The notes beneath the pieces are model-generated. The model made no database searches. It saw only the letters and a list, made by a program, of their open reading frames with translations, and had not been told where the DNA came from. From Actinomycetota bacterium (lineage in GTDB: Bacteria; Actinomycetota; Actinomycetes; Mycobacteriales; Pseudonocardiaceae), in assembly GCA_021324675.1 (NCBI GenBank), contig JAJPIR010000155.1, positions 1 through 49,665 on the forward strand: DNA of 49,665 nt. Direction: 5' to 3'. Position numbers and translations under genes: made by a program. This document shows positions 16,664 through 25,664 of the stretch, one piece after another (within the stretch, counting starts at the first letter, position 1; the number at the start of each line of letters is the position of its first letter).

Positions 16664-17227
16664 TCAGCCGTCAAGGTCGCTGCTACTGGACTTCTTTGCC
16701 AAGGTCTCCAATCCGTAACGCGCCACCATCTCGGGGTCATCCAGGCTGATCGTCCGCATACCCTCCCGCGCAAGCCGCTCGTTGATCTCGTCAAAATGGT
16801 TGCGAACGATCTCTTTCTCGGCATCGGTGGTCTTACCCCGGTGCGGCTTACCAGCATGCTCCAACGTCGCATAGTCCAGCTTCTCTGCGGTCGGCACCGA
16901 GACTGCCCTGATCTGCTTGCGCGGCGGATAGGCAGGCTCGGCTCGGCGGATGACGTCAGCCATGTCCATCTCGCCTGCCAGCTGGTTGAACGCTTCAATC
17001 TCCATGGTGACAGCTTCCGGCGCCGATCCATCACCCTTATATAGTTTGAGACTGACAACGCTGAGGGCACCCTTGCGGATAGGTTGAACCTCGTCTTGAG
17101 AGACCTCGATTTCGACTGGTCCGCCCGTCAGCGCAGGGTGCTGCTCGATAACTACACGGACCACGTCGTCATCATTCTCGATAATTCTGTTGGTCAAGTC
17201 TGAGAAACGGACCACGCGTTGCCCCAT
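16664..17227 (-). CDS. Hypothetical protein with conserved look, about 187 residues
   Basis: The start at 17227 (MGQRVVRFSDLTNRIIEND) is preferred over an upstream ATG at 17299 because AAGGG lies upstream and the extra residues look non-coding. The first half is strand-rich and acidic, with PVEIEVSQDEVQPI and LSVVSLKLYK. The second half is charged and helical, ending in a Lys/Ser tail. I do not recognise a family. It is monocistronic and its promoter region (17228-17418) is shared with no other gene start. The sequence is less GC-rich than its neighbours. Confidence 0.65.
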   Translation of the reverse strand: MGQRVVRFSDLTNRIIENDDDVVRVVIEQHPALTGGPVEIEVSQDEVQPIRKGALSVVSLKLYKGDGSAPEAVTMEIEAFNQLAGEMDMADVIRRAEPAYPPRKQIRAVSVPTAEKLDYATLEHAGKPHRGKTTDAEKEIVRNHFDEINERLAREGMRTISLDDPEMVARYGLETLAKKSSSSDLDG

Positions 17228-17418
17228 GTTATACACACCCTTCTTAAATGGAACCTGCCGGCCGGGAATGGTATCATCCGATCCCGCGGTGCTCTCCATA
17301 GGGTTGAGACGTAGTGATTATCAAAACGCTACGCAAGACCACGCGGATCGATGAGCGTTTTCCTGCGTATTTCTGACGCGTGAGCAGCCAGCGAGGGAAA
17401 GATCGCTGGTCACTGGGC

Positions 17419-18096
17419 TCAGCTAGACCAGCCCGGGCGGACCAGGCCGCTTTCGTAGGCGAGCACCACCAGCTGGGCCCGGTCCCGCGCACCGAGCTTG
17501 ATCATGGCTCGGCTGACGTGGGTCTTGGCGGTGGCCGGGCTGACGAACAGCCGCTCGGCGATCTCGTCGTTGGACAGCCCGGCAGCGACATGGGTGACGA
17601 TTTCCCGCTCGCGCTCGGTCAGGGACGCCATCAGCGCCGCCAGCTTGCGGTCGACCAGTGCCGGTTTGGCGCGCACGGCGAATTCCTCGATCAGCGTGCG
17701 AGTCACCGCGGGAGCCAGCAGGGCATCCCCGCGGTGCACCACGCGGATGGCATGGATGAGGTCGGCTGGCTCGATGTCTTTGACAAGGAACCCGCTGGCG
17801 CCGAAACGCACGGCGTCAAAGACATAGGAGTCGTCGGTAAAGGTCGTCAACACGATCACCCGCACACCGGACAGTTGCGGGTCGGCGACGATGTCACGGG
17901 TAGCGGCCAGCCCGTCATGCCCGGGCATCCGGATGTCCATCAGGACAACATCCGGATGGGTCTCCCGGGCCAGCCGTACTGCGACGGCCCCGTCCTCGGC
18001 CTCGCCCACCACCTGCATGTCGGGCTGAGGCCGCAGCAGCGCCCGGAAGCCGGCGCGTACCAGTGCCTGGTCATCGGCGAGCAGGACATCGATCAC
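17419..18096 (-). CDS. Two-component response regulator, NarL/LuxR family
   Basis: Encodes 225 residues. The receiver domain (1-120) starts MIDVLLADDQALVRAGFRAL; the acidic pocket is DD at 8-9 and the phosphorylated Asp lies in DVVLMDIRMPG (about 54). The switch residues T and K are in VIVLTTF and LVKDIEPADLI. The C-terminal LuxR helix-turn-helix (about 155-215) reads LTEREREIVTHVAAGLSNDE, then IAERLFVSPATAKTHVSR. The start overlaps the histidine kinase stop by ATGA, so the two are made as a pair. Target genes are unknown; the divergent DUF1707 and membrane genes are candidates. Confidence 0.94.
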   Translation of the reverse strand: MIDVLLADDQALVRAGFRALLRPQPDMQVVGEAEDGAVAVRLARETHPDVVLMDIRMPGHDGLAATRDIVADPQLSGVRVIVLTTFTDDSYVFDAVRFGASGFLVKDIEPADLIHAIRVVHRGDALLAPAVTRTLIEEFAVRAKPALVDRKLAALMASLTEREREIVTHVAAGLSNDEIAERLFVSPATAKTHVSRAMIKLGARDRAQLVVLAYESGLVRPGWSS

Positions 18097-19295
18097 CGGT
18101 CGGGCACCTCCGCCGGGGTCGCGACGCGGTTGGTAGGAAGGAAGGCACGGACGCCGAACCCGCCTTCAGGACGGGGCCCAGCCGTGATCGTCCCGCCTAG
18201 CGCCTGGGCACGCTCACGCATCCCCGGCAAGCCGTTGCCACCCCCGGCCAGGCCAGTGGCCCGGCTCCCGTCGAATCCTGGCGATCCCGCGCCGCGCCCG
18301 TCATCGTCGACCTGCACGGTCAGGCCGTCCTCGTCGAAGCACAGCACGACGCGGGCTCGGGCCGGCCCAGCGTGCTTGCGAGTGTTGGTCAGGGCCTCCT
18401 GGACGATCCGGTAAGCGGCCAGGTCAACGCTGGCGGGTAGGTCCCGCCGGGACCCACGCATCTCGACGGTGACCGGCAACCCGGCGGCCCTGGTCTCCGC
18501 GACGAGGGAATCCAGCCGAGTCAACCCGGGCACCGGTTGGTGCGGAGGATGCTCGTCGACACCGCGCAGTACCCCTAAGGTCGCCCGCATCTCGTGCAGC
18601 AACTCACGGCTGGACTGCTTGATCGCGGCCAGCGCCGTGCGGGCTTGTTCCGGATCGTCGTCCATCAAATACAGCGCCACCCCGGCCTGCACGTTGATCA
18701 GCGAGATGTGGTGGCCCAGGACGTCGTGCAGTTCCTGGGCAATCCGCAACCGTTCCTCGCTGCCTTGGCGGCGTTCGGCCTCCTCCCGAGCGGCCCGGGC
18801 CTGTGCCAGGCGTTCGCGGCGGGCCCGCCACCCTTCCGACGCGGCGATCACCGCCACGAGCCAGGCCAGACCTCCGGCTGCACCAGTCCAGGGCAAGGGC
18901 TGACCCGGATGCGCCAGGATGTGGATCAACAAGATGACGGCGAAGCAGCTACCCGCGATGGAGTATGCCGCGAGACGGTGACCAGCCGTGATGGTGAAGC
19001 ACAGCGCCAGTACGGGCGCGAGGAACACCGGTCCGAAGGGGTAGCCGACACCGAGATAGACGGCGACGGCGGCGGCTGCCACAGCCAGACTGACTACCGG
19101 TTGGACCCGCCGTGTCCCCAGGGCGGCGGGTCCAACCAGGAGCAGGGCGTACCCAAGGACATCCAGCGGCCGGGCGAGGGGCTGCCCTCGGCTGGCGAAC
19201 GTGGTGCCGACCACGGTGAATAAGCCCACCGCTAACGGCAGGGCCATCACCGGCAGCACACCGGCCCATGACGTCGGCCGTTGCGATGGCTTCAC
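18093..19295 (-). CDS. Sensor histidine kinase, HisKA_3 type
   Basis: Encodes 400 residues. The N-terminal part (about 10-165) has five or six hydrophobic helices and no large outer domain, as in membrane-sensing kinases of this class. The dimerisation and phosphoacceptor helix reads RLRIAQELHDVLGHHISLIN, with the acceptor His in ELHD (about 195). The ATP-binding domain includes VDDDGRGAG and GNGLPGMRERAQALGG. It phosphorylates the response regulator encoded directly downstream, whose start overlaps its stop. The signal is unknown; the intramembrane type often senses cell envelope stress. Confidence 0.93.
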   Translation of the reverse strand: MKPSQRPTSWAGVLPVMALPLAVGLFTVVGTTFASRGQPLARPLDVLGYALLLVGPAALGTRRVQPVVSLAVAAAAVAVYLGVGYPFGPVFLAPVLALCFTITAGHRLAAYSIAGSCFAVILLIHILAHPGQPLPWTGAAGGLAWLVAVIAASEGWRARRERLAQARAAREEAERRQGSEERLRIAQELHDVLGHHISLINVQAGVALYLMDDDPEQARTALAAIKQSSRELLHEMRATLGVLRGVDEHPPHQPVPGLTRLDSLVAETRAAGLPVTVEMRGSRRDLPASVDLAAYRIVQEALTNTRKHAGPARARVVLCFDEDGLTVQVDDDGRGAGSPGFDGSRATGLAGGGNGLPGMRERAQALGGTITAGPRPEGGFGVRAFLPTNRVATPAEVPDR

Positions 19296-19461
19296 GGGTA
19301 AACGGTAGACCGGCCGGCCAGTGCATAGCGTCCCCTGCGGGAAGGCCGCCGCGGTACCGCGGTCGTGGTAGGCGCACTCGGTCGGCTACTCCGGCCGCGG
19401 CAGGTGAACAACCGACTGGAGCCCGACGCCAGGTGCGGGCGCATCGAGTCACCCTCGGTAC

Positions 19462-19881
19462 ATGACCAGTGCGCCTGTTTCCCCCGCCAGCGGCAAGCTT
19501 CGCGTCTCGGATGCCGAACGCGAGAGGGTCGCCGCCCGGCTACGCGACGCGGCTGCCGAAGGGCGGTTGACCCTCGCGGAGGCCGACGAACGTCAAGCTC
19601 TGGCGTACGCGGCACGAATCCGCGACGACCTCGCCCCGCTCACCGCAGACCTCCCCCCGCCGCCACCGCCGGCCGCGGGCCGGAACAGGCCGTTGAGCCG
19701 CCGAACCCGGCAGCGCCTGGGCCTGCATGCCGCAGTGGTACTCGTGCTCGCGGCGATTCTGGTGACGGGCTGGGCGCTCAGCGCCGCATCCTGGTTCTGG
19801 CCTGCGTGGCCACTGTTCTGGCTCGCCGTGAGCCTGGCCGTGCATTACCGGAGAGCCGAGCGTGATGGGCGGCAGTTCTGA
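19462..19881 (+). CDS. DUF1707 domain membrane protein
   Basis: Encodes 139 residues. The N-terminal DUF1707 domain is clear: LRVSDAERERVAARLRDAAA, then EGRLTLAEADERQALAYAAR and DDLAPLTADLP. A proline linker and a basic stretch lead into two membrane helices (about 88-107 and 112-128). DUF1707 is common in actinobacteria, and its role is not known. The gene is divergent from the histidine kinase across 166 bases and overlaps the next gene by one base, so it may be a target of the two-component system. Confidence 0.85.
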   Translation: MTSAPVSPASGKLRVSDAERERVAARLRDAAAEGRLTLAEADERQALAYAARIRDDLAPLTADLPPPPPPAAGRNRPLSRRTRQRLGLHAAVVLVLAAILVTGWALSAASWFWPAWPLFWLAVSLAVHYRRAERDGRQF

Positions 19882-20411
19882 TGGCCGCTGCCCTTCCCCG
19901 GCTTGCCACCCGGCCCCGCGCCATCGTCCGCGCGGTCCACGTCCTGGCCTCGATTGGCTGGTTCGGGCTCGTCGTCGTGATGCTCGTCCTGTCTGCTGCC
20001 GCGCTGACCACAGACGGAGGTCCGAGCCCGCACTTTCCGTACCAGTTGATGGACCAGATCGCCAGCCCGATGATCCCGATCACTGCCGTGGCTACCCTGG
20101 TGACCGGTGTCGCCCTGTCGGTGGCCACGCCGTGGGGACTGCTGCGGCACTGGTGGATCGTCGTCAAGCTGGTCCTCACGCTAGCGGTGATCATGACGGG
20201 TGCTTCGCTGACCGGCAGTTGGATCCTGCAGGCCAGCGCCGGCCCCACCACGCCAGCCCGGTGGTTGCTGGTCGGCGGGGCCGCCGTTCATCTCTTGATG
20301 CTCGCCAGCGCAATGATCATCTCGGTCGACAAACCGTGGGGAAGGATCAGCCGCAGCCGCAAGCCACGCGGCCGCCCGCTCCCCCAATACGGAAACATCT
20401 CGGCCCGATGA
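19881..20411 (+). CDS. Membrane protein, DUF2269-like
   Basis: Encodes 176 residues with four helices (about 15-43, 60-85, 93-115, 128-150). The opening IVRAVHVLASIGWFGLVVVM with an early His in the first helix resembles the DUF2269 family of integral membrane proteins. It is translationally coupled to the DUF1707 gene (stop and start share a base). The tail is basic. Function is unknown; both genes may be controlled by the divergent two-component system. Confidence 0.75.
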   Translation: MAAALPRLATRPRAIVRAVHVLASIGWFGLVVVMLVLSAAALTTDGGPSPHFPYQLMDQIASPMIPITAVATLVTGVALSVATPWGLLRHWWIVVKLVLTLAVIMTGASLTGSWILQASAGPTTPARWLLVGGAAVHLLMLASAMIISVDKPWGRISRSRKPRGRPLPQYGNISAR

Positions 20412-20741
20412 TGAAGTCGCAGCGGTGATCCATGCGGTCCGGAGGCGAAGCGGAAAGACTATCGATCAGAATTTCGCCACGCTCGTGATCAACCACGTGC
20501 TGGATGGCCGCAACATCAATCCCGCATCCCATGCGCATCCCTCACGCAATCAGGCAAACCTTCAGGATCGGATGGCCAACCCACCAGGAAAACCTGTCAC
20601 CCTGCAATCCAAGACGGCGGGGCACGAATTCGATTCCGCACGCAGCGTTAACTCCAGCGGGTAGAGGTGCTGTAGGTGCCGCAGTGGGTGTCTCGATCAG
20701 CCATGGAACGCAGGCACCCATTCATCGGGGCGCTCCAGGGC
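20412..20741. other. Gene-poor stretch
   Basis: No convincing gene. A leftward frame (20347-20538) reads GIDVAAIQHVVDHERGEILI, which looks protein-like, but it overlaps the end of the preceding gene and has no start site with a ribosome binding site. It may be a gene remnant. Confidence 0.35.
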
Positions 20742-20986
20742 TCATCCCAGCCACCGCGTCAGGGCGTCCCGCAAAGCGACGGCCTCATCCTCGGCAGTGT
20801 CAGAACGCACGCGCCGGTAACGTGTGGATCGAATTCGATCGTTCCGCCGCGCTTGCTCACCACAAGATTGGCGAAACCCACCGGACCGCGGTGAAGCGCA
20901 CATGTCGCGTGGATGAGTTTGCGGTCGTGGCGGGTCCGTTTCGTCACTGGTACATCGCTGGTGTCGAGGGTCACGAGTGACGACAA
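20742..20986 (-). pseudogene. Small partner of the XRE regulator, frameshifted near its C-terminus
   Basis: The frame from about 20986 (TTG, or GTG near 20974) reads VTLDTSDVPVTKRTRHDRKL and later IEFDPHVTGACVLTLP, then runs out of sense at about 20790. A shift of one base restores EDEAVALRDALTRWLG and a stop at 20742. The restored protein would be about 80 residues. It lies 53 bases after the XRE gene on the same strand; in actinobacteria such regulators are often followed by a small partner protein. I do not recognise this partner family. A single-base deletion or an assembly error would explain the break. Confidence 0.6.
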
Positions 20987-21039
20987 TGAACGCGATCAAG
21001 CCCACGATGTGTCTGGCCAGAAACGCACACCCAAACGGG

Positions 21040-22254
21040 CTACACCGGGAGACCCGCCCGGTACGCCATTGCACGAAGCTCGCTACCTACCGCGTCCCTG
21101 CGCGACCTAGCCAGCAACTCGGCAAGCACCTCACGGATCACCGGACCCCGTTGGATGCGATGTGGAGAAATCAGCTCGGCGCGACGAAGCGCCATCACTG
21201 CGTCCTCCTGGCGTCCTCGCATCCGAGCTAGCGCCCGGCCGTAGTCAGCCCAGTAAGCAGCTTGTCCCGACCGGTTGACGTGTGCTTCTGGGGTCAAGCT
21301 CTCGGCTACGCCGGCCGCTGCCTCGTTGTCGCCCATCTCCAACAGACCCGACATGCGGTACAGACCGACCTTGATCGGGCCGAAACCAAGTCCGTAAGCA
21401 TTACCCTCACCAGTGCGCTCGGCAAGATCGGTCGCATATGCGACAGAAGCGTCTACATCGCCGGGCCTGCCGTCCGCTGCGGCGACCACCGAACGGCGCA
21501 GCGCGAGGAATCCGGCAAGCTGCATCCTTTCCGGGGTGTCCATCGGCACGGATACCGCATCCAACTCGGCTTGCGCCAGGTCGAACGCCCCAGTTGCAAG
21601 TGCTACCCGTGCGCTAGCCGCAGCGACAAGCCCCGCAGGAGTTGCAGTGGCGCGGTCCCCGGCGACGTGCCGGGCCATCATCAGAGCTTGCCAGCGAAGA
21701 TCCACCGGGGCATCAGTGATGCTCAGCCACGGGACGGTGGCCTGAGTGTGCAACCATGCGGCCAGCGATAGCAGCTCGGCTACATCCCGCCCGGCAGCGA
21801 TCGTGGTGTGCAGATCGCGGATCAGATCGGGCAGCGTGGCGCCGACCTCACGCTCCCGCTCACAGCGGCACAGCGCGTCAATCGTGGCCGTCACCCGTGC
21901 CCGCAAAGCTTCCACGGGCAGCACCTGACCGCCCGGCAACCCATGGCCGGCGGCCATCAGCGCCCGCCTCACTGCATCGATCGCGGCATCCGTCTCTCCG
22001 TTGCCAGGTGCCGGTACCGGCAGCCGGATTAACTCGGATGGCGCGACCTGCAGCGCATTGGCCAGAGCCACCGTCTGCGCCCGGCTGTCAAGCGCACGCT
22101 GGCCGGTCTCGATCCGGTGCAAACGCGACGCGCTTATGCCGGCAAGCTCGGCGACCACTCGCAGTGACTTTCCCCTGGCGTGGCGGATCTGCCGCACTCG
22201 GCGGCCGATCGTGCGCGCCTCGTCATCAGCTTCCACCGCATGCACCACCTTCAT
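21040..22254 (-). CDS. XRE-family transcriptional regulator with long C-terminal domain
   Basis: Encodes 404 residues. The N-terminal helix-turn-helix (about 14-70) reads IGRRVRQIRHARGKSLRVVA, then ELAGISASRLHRIETGQRAL. The rest is a helical repeat array resembling the tetratricopeptide-like domain of the large actinobacterial XRE regulators, with Ala/Leu-rich helices and AERTGEGNAYGLGFGPIKVG. Such proteins often work with a small downstream protein; here that partner is frameshifted. The regulated genes are unknown. The coding sequence overlaps no neighbour, and its promoter faces the drug exporter's 3' end. Confidence 0.88.
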   Translation of the reverse strand: MKVVHAVEADDEARTIGRRVRQIRHARGKSLRVVAELAGISASRLHRIETGQRALDSRAQTVALANALQVAPSELIRLPVPAPGNGETDAAIDAVRRALMAAGHGLPGGQVLPVEALRARVTATIDALCRCEREREVGATLPDLIRDLHTTIAAGRDVAELLSLAAWLHTQATVPWLSITDAPVDLRWQALMMARHVAGDRATATPAGLVAAASARVALATGAFDLAQAELDAVSVPMDTPERMQLAGFLALRRSVVAAADGRPGDVDASVAYATDLAERTGEGNAYGLGFGPIKVGLYRMSGLLEMGDNEAAAGVAESLTPEAHVNRSGQAAYWADYGRALARMRGRQEDAVMALRRAELISPHRIQRGPVIREVLAELLARSRRDAVGSELRAMAYRAGLPV

Positions 22255-22326
22255 CGGGTACCCCCACCGGACCCGGAGCCGTCACCCCGGGCATTCCATC
22301 CCGGTGAAGGTTTTGCACCACCCAGG

Positions 22327-23979
22327 CTACGTGGCGTGCCCGTCCCGCCCTGGATGCCCGCCAGCTGTCACAAGCCACTGGTCAGGGCCGCCGTCGTAGC
22401 GGTGGGCAGGCTTGCGGCGTGGCGCACTGCCCTGCGCCTGGTGCGGGATCAGGTCGTCGCCTGACGGTTCTGGTTGTCCGGCCATGCCCCGCAGCGGGAT
22501 CTCGCGGATGAGCCACGCGGCGACCACGGCCAGCAGTGCGATCAGCGCCCCCCACCGGAACACCAGATCGACGCCGGTGGTGACAGCATGCTGGTAGCCG
22601 TCTCGCACCGCGGCGGGTAGCCCGGCGAGCATCGCCGGGGTCAGCCGGCCGCCACCGGCGCCGGACAGACTCGCTGGTAACTGCTCGGCGAACAAGGTGC
22701 CGAACAGGGACACGCCCAGGGAGCCGCCAATGGTGCGGAACAAGGTGGCGGCACCGGTCGCGGCACCGAGATCAGGTTGGCCGACGCTGTTTTGGACCAC
22801 GAGCATGGTGGTCTGCATCAGCATCCCCATGCCGACGCCCAGCACCACCATCCACAGTGCGGTGGTCACCTGGCTGGTGGTGACCTCCATGGTGCCCAGC
22901 AGGCCAAGGCCAGCGGCCATCAGCAGTGAACCGGCCAGCAGCAGGCCGCGGTAGCGCCCGGTACGGGAGACCAGTTGACCGCCGATCAACGACGTCACCA
23001 GCATGCCGCCCATCAAGGGCAACAGCAGCAAGCCACTGCTGGTGGCCGAAGCGCCCTGGACCATCTGCTGGAACTGCGGCAGGAACGTCACCGCTCCGAA
23101 CATCGCCAGCCCGGTGAGGAAGGTCAGCACGACGGCAGAGGTGAAGTTGCGGCTGGTGAACAGGCGCAGCGGCAGGATCGGCTCGTCAACGCGGCGCTCG
23201 ACGGAGATGAAGCCGACCAAGGCCACCACACTCAGCGCAGCGAGACCGAGGATGGGTGCAGACACCCAGGGGTATTCGATGCCGCCCCAGCTAGCCAGCA
23301 GGGTCAGCGCCGCCACCCCGACGGCGAGCAGGCCCGCGCCCGACCAGTCGACCGATACCTCACCACGGCGGCCCGGCAGGTGCATCGTCACCGCGGTCAC
23401 CAGCAGCGCCAGCACGCCCAGCGGCAGGTTGATGTAGAAGGCCCAGCGCCAGCTCAAGTGGTCGGTGAGCAGGCCGCCCAGCAGCGGCCCGCCGATGAAC
23501 GCCACCGGCATCACCGCGGCCATCAATCCCTGGTAGCGGCCACGCTCGCGCAAGGGAACCAGGTCGCCGATGATCGCCATCGCACCCACCATCAGACCGC
23601 CTGCACCCAGGCCCTGGATTCCGCGGAAAGCGATCAGCTCACCCATCCCCTGGGACAAACCGGCCAGCGACGATCCGATCAAGAACACCACGATTGAGGC
23701 CATGAACACGCCCTTGCGGCCGTACAGGTCACCCAACTTGGCCCACACCGGCGTGGACACCGCTGTGGCCAGCGCATACCCGGTGACCACCCACGATAGG
23801 TGGGCCAGCCCGCCGAGCTCACCGACGATCGTGGGCATCGCGGTACCGACGATCAGGTTGTCCAGCATGGCCAGCAAGATCGCGATGATCAATCCGCTCA
23901 TCGCGGTGTAGATCTCCCGCTTGCTGCGGGATTGCTCGGGCGGCGCCGCCATCTCCGCGGGTCGCGTCATAGTCGTCAT
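22327..23979 (-). CDS. MFS multidrug exporter, DHA2 (14-helix, EmrB/QacA) family
   Basis: Encodes 550 residues with 14 hydrophobic helices. Family marks are visible: LDNLIVGTAMPTIVGELGG in helix 1 (motif D1 with the membrane Asp), WVVTGYALATAVSTPVWAKL, the loop motif GDLYGRKGVFM, and the antiporter motif C in helix 5 (GPLLGGLLTD). AGGAG lies nine bases before the ATG. It exports hydrophobic drugs using the proton gradient. A TetR gene is divergent from it, and a 53-base region with a good palindrome separates them, so TetR repression relieved by drug binding is likely. Confidence 0.93.
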   Translation of the reverse strand: MTTMTRPAEMAAPPEQSRSKREIYTAMSGLIIAILLAMLDNLIVGTAMPTIVGELGGLAHLSWVVTGYALATAVSTPVWAKLGDLYGRKGVFMASIVVFLIGSSLAGLSQGMGELIAFRGIQGLGAGGLMVGAMAIIGDLVPLRERGRYQGLMAAVMPVAFIGGPLLGGLLTDHLSWRWAFYINLPLGVLALLVTAVTMHLPGRRGEVSVDWSGAGLLAVGVAALTLLASWGGIEYPWVSAPILGLAALSVVALVGFISVERRVDEPILPLRLFTSRNFTSAVVLTFLTGLAMFGAVTFLPQFQQMVQGASATSSGLLLLPLMGGMLVTSLIGGQLVSRTGRYRGLLLAGSLLMAAGLGLLGTMEVTTSQVTTALWMVVLGVGMGMLMQTTMLVVQNSVGQPDLGAATGAATLFRTIGGSLGVSLFGTLFAEQLPASLSGAGGGRLTPAMLAGLPAAVRDGYQHAVTTGVDLVFRWGALIALLAVVAAWLIREIPLRGMAGQPEPSGDDLIPHQAQGSAPRRKPAHRYDGGPDQWLVTAGGHPGRDGHAT

Positions 23980-24007
23980 CGATCTTCTCCTATCGTGCCC
24001 CCAACGA

Positions 24008-24060
24008 CTTACTTGTCGCCCGGCTAGTTGGAAACGTTAGCTAGCCCGTCGGCAAGTAAG
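24008..24060. promoter_or_regulatory. Divergent operator between drug exporter and TetR genes
   Basis: CTTACTTGTCGCCCGGCTAG (24008-24027) and CTAGCCCGTCGGCAAGTAAG (24041-24060) are inverted copies matching at 17 of 20 positions around 13 bases. The outer arms CTTACTTG/CAAGTAAG are perfect. The site lies between the divergent starts and is a strong candidate for binding by the TetR protein encoded at 24090. Confidence 0.75.
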
Positions 24061-24089
24061 GTGGCGAGAAGCAACCAGTAGGGGGACAA

Positions 24090-24647
24090 GTGGACGAACG
24101 ACGGACAGACACCCGGGAGCAGATCCGCAGGCTCGCGCTGCAGCTATTCGCCGAGCGCGGCTATGACGGCACGTCACTGCGTGAGATCGCCGACCGCCTG
24201 GGCATCACCAAGGCCGCGGTGTACTACCACTTCAAGACCAAAGAGGAGATCCTCGCCAGCCTCGTCAACGACTTCTTCACCGAGATCGACCAGCTGATCA
24301 GCTGGGCGCAGCAGCAGCCAGCCACCCCGGCCACTCGCGAGCAGGTGTTGCGCCGCTACCACGCACTGCTGGGCGAGCGCGCCACTGAATGGTCCCGGTT
24401 CCTGCAAGAGGCCCAGGCTGCGCTGCGCGATGTCAGCGCCGGTGAGCAGTTGCGGAGCAGGTTCAACCGGCTCGCCGACCTGCTGGTCGACCCAGGTGAG
24501 CCGATCGCTGCTCGGCTACGTGCTCGCCTCGCGTTCGTCGCCCTGCACATGGGCGCCCATCATTTCGGCACCGTCAACGAGGAAGCCCGGGACGCTGCTC
24601 TGGAGATAGCCCTAGACCTGATTGCCCACGCTCCCGTCCACGGCTGA
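24090..24647 (+). CDS. TetR-family regulator of the divergent drug exporter
   Basis: Encodes 185 residues from GTG 24090, with GGGGGA just upstream. The helix-turn-helix (about 8-55) reads EQIRRLALQLFAERGYDGTS, then LREIADRLGITKAAVYYHFK and TKEE, a textbook TetR pattern. The ligand domain is helical and short. Divergent placement and the shared palindrome imply it represses the MFS gene and itself. The ligand is unknown but is probably a drug exported by that pump. Confidence 0.92.
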   Translation: MDERRTDTREQIRRLALQLFAERGYDGTSLREIADRLGITKAAVYYHFKTKEEILASLVNDFFTEIDQLISWAQQQPATPATREQVLRRYHALLGERATEWSRFLQEAQAALRDVSAGEQLRSRFNRLADLLVDPGEPIAARLRARLAFVALHMGAHHFGTVNEEARDAALEIALDLIAHAPVHG

Positions 24648-24680
24648 CCACCGGCGACCGCCTCAAAGGCCCGAGATGGA

Positions 24681-25652
24681 CTAGCGGAGGGGGCCCAAGG
24701 TGTCCGGTTCGCCGAAGGCGACGACCAGATCGCCAGCGTTGACCACGGTGTCCCGGCTGGGGTTAGGCACCAATTCCCCGGCAGCGCGGCGGATCAGCAG
24801 CGCGGTGGCCGACCCGCATACCTGAGCCACCGTCTGACCGACCAATTTTGAGTCCTCGGAAACGAGCAACTCCTCGATCCGCACCGCCCCTGAGCCGCTG
24901 CGCGCGAGATCGAAAAAGTCGACCACCTCGGGTCGCAGGGCGATCAACGCCATCCGGCGGCCGCTGGTCACATATGGCGAGACAACTCGATTCGCTCCAG
25001 CCCGGTACAGCCGGTCGGCGGCGGCGTCCTCCGATGCCCGGGCCACGATGCTGATGTTCGGGTTGAGCGATCGGGCCACCAGGGTGATGTAGACGTTCTC
25101 GGCATCGGAGTCCACCGCGCACACCAATCCCCGTGCACGGTGAATCCCCGCGGCGCGCAGCAAGGCTTCCGATGAAGAGTTGCCGATCAGGTACAGCACA
25201 CCGTCGCGCTTGAGGTCCTCCTCGATCTCGGGTTTCACCTCGATGACCACGAAAGGCACGCCGTCGGCTTCGAATTCACGAGCCGCCGCGCGGCCAACTC
25301 GCCCGTAGGCGCAGATGATGTGGTGGTCGCGCAACTCGGAGATCCGTCGTTGCATCGACCACCTCCTTGACCTGTGGATGAGTTTCCCATCGACCAGCGC
25401 GCCGGCCAGTATGCCGAGGACCGCCACGAACACGGTGACGCCGAACAATGACAAGCTGACCGTGAAGATCTTCGCCCCATCCGACAGGGCTACCGGTGTC
25501 GCGAACCCCTCGGTGGTCAGTGCCGACAGGGTGAGGTAGACCGCGTCCACCAGGCCGAATCCGAACAGCTTGTAGCCGACCAGACCGTAGCCCAGCAGGA
25601 CGATCCCGCTGGCCATCAGCCACGTCCGGCTGGTGCCACGGCCCATCCTCAT
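24681..25652 (-). CDS. Two-helix potassium channel-like protein with TrkA-N/TrkA-C domains
   Basis: Encodes 323 residues. Two membrane helices (about 10-28 and 62-86) flank a pore loop. The pore reads SALTTEGFATP (43-53) where potassium channels have TTVGYG, so the selectivity filter is unusual. The cytoplasmic part is an RCK unit: NAD-binding fold with IICAYGRVGRAAAREF (GxGxxG-like, with A in the first Gly position), Asp/Glu-rich VVIEVKPE, and a TrkA-C domain near the end (VAQVCGSATALLIRR). Such proteins gate K+ flux by ligand binding. It is convergent with the TetR gene and follows the PEP-mutase-like gene's stop on the same side closely. Confidence 0.85.
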   Translation of the reverse strand: MRMGRGTSRTWLMASGIVLLGYGLVGYKLFGFGLVDAVYLTLSALTTEGFATPVALSDGAKIFTVSLSLFGVTVFVAVLGILAGALVDGKLIHRSRRWSMQRRISELRDHHIICAYGRVGRAAAREFEADGVPFVVIEVKPEIEEDLKRDGVLYLIGNSSSEALLRAAGIHRARGLVCAVDSDAENVYITLVARSLNPNISIVARASEDAAADRLYRAGANRVVSPYVTSGRRMALIALRPEVVDFFDLARSGSGAVRIEELLVSEDSKLVGQTVAQVCGSATALLIRRAAGELVPNPSRDTVVNAGDLVVAFGEPDTLGPLR

Positions 25653-25664
25653 GGCCCCGGCCGC

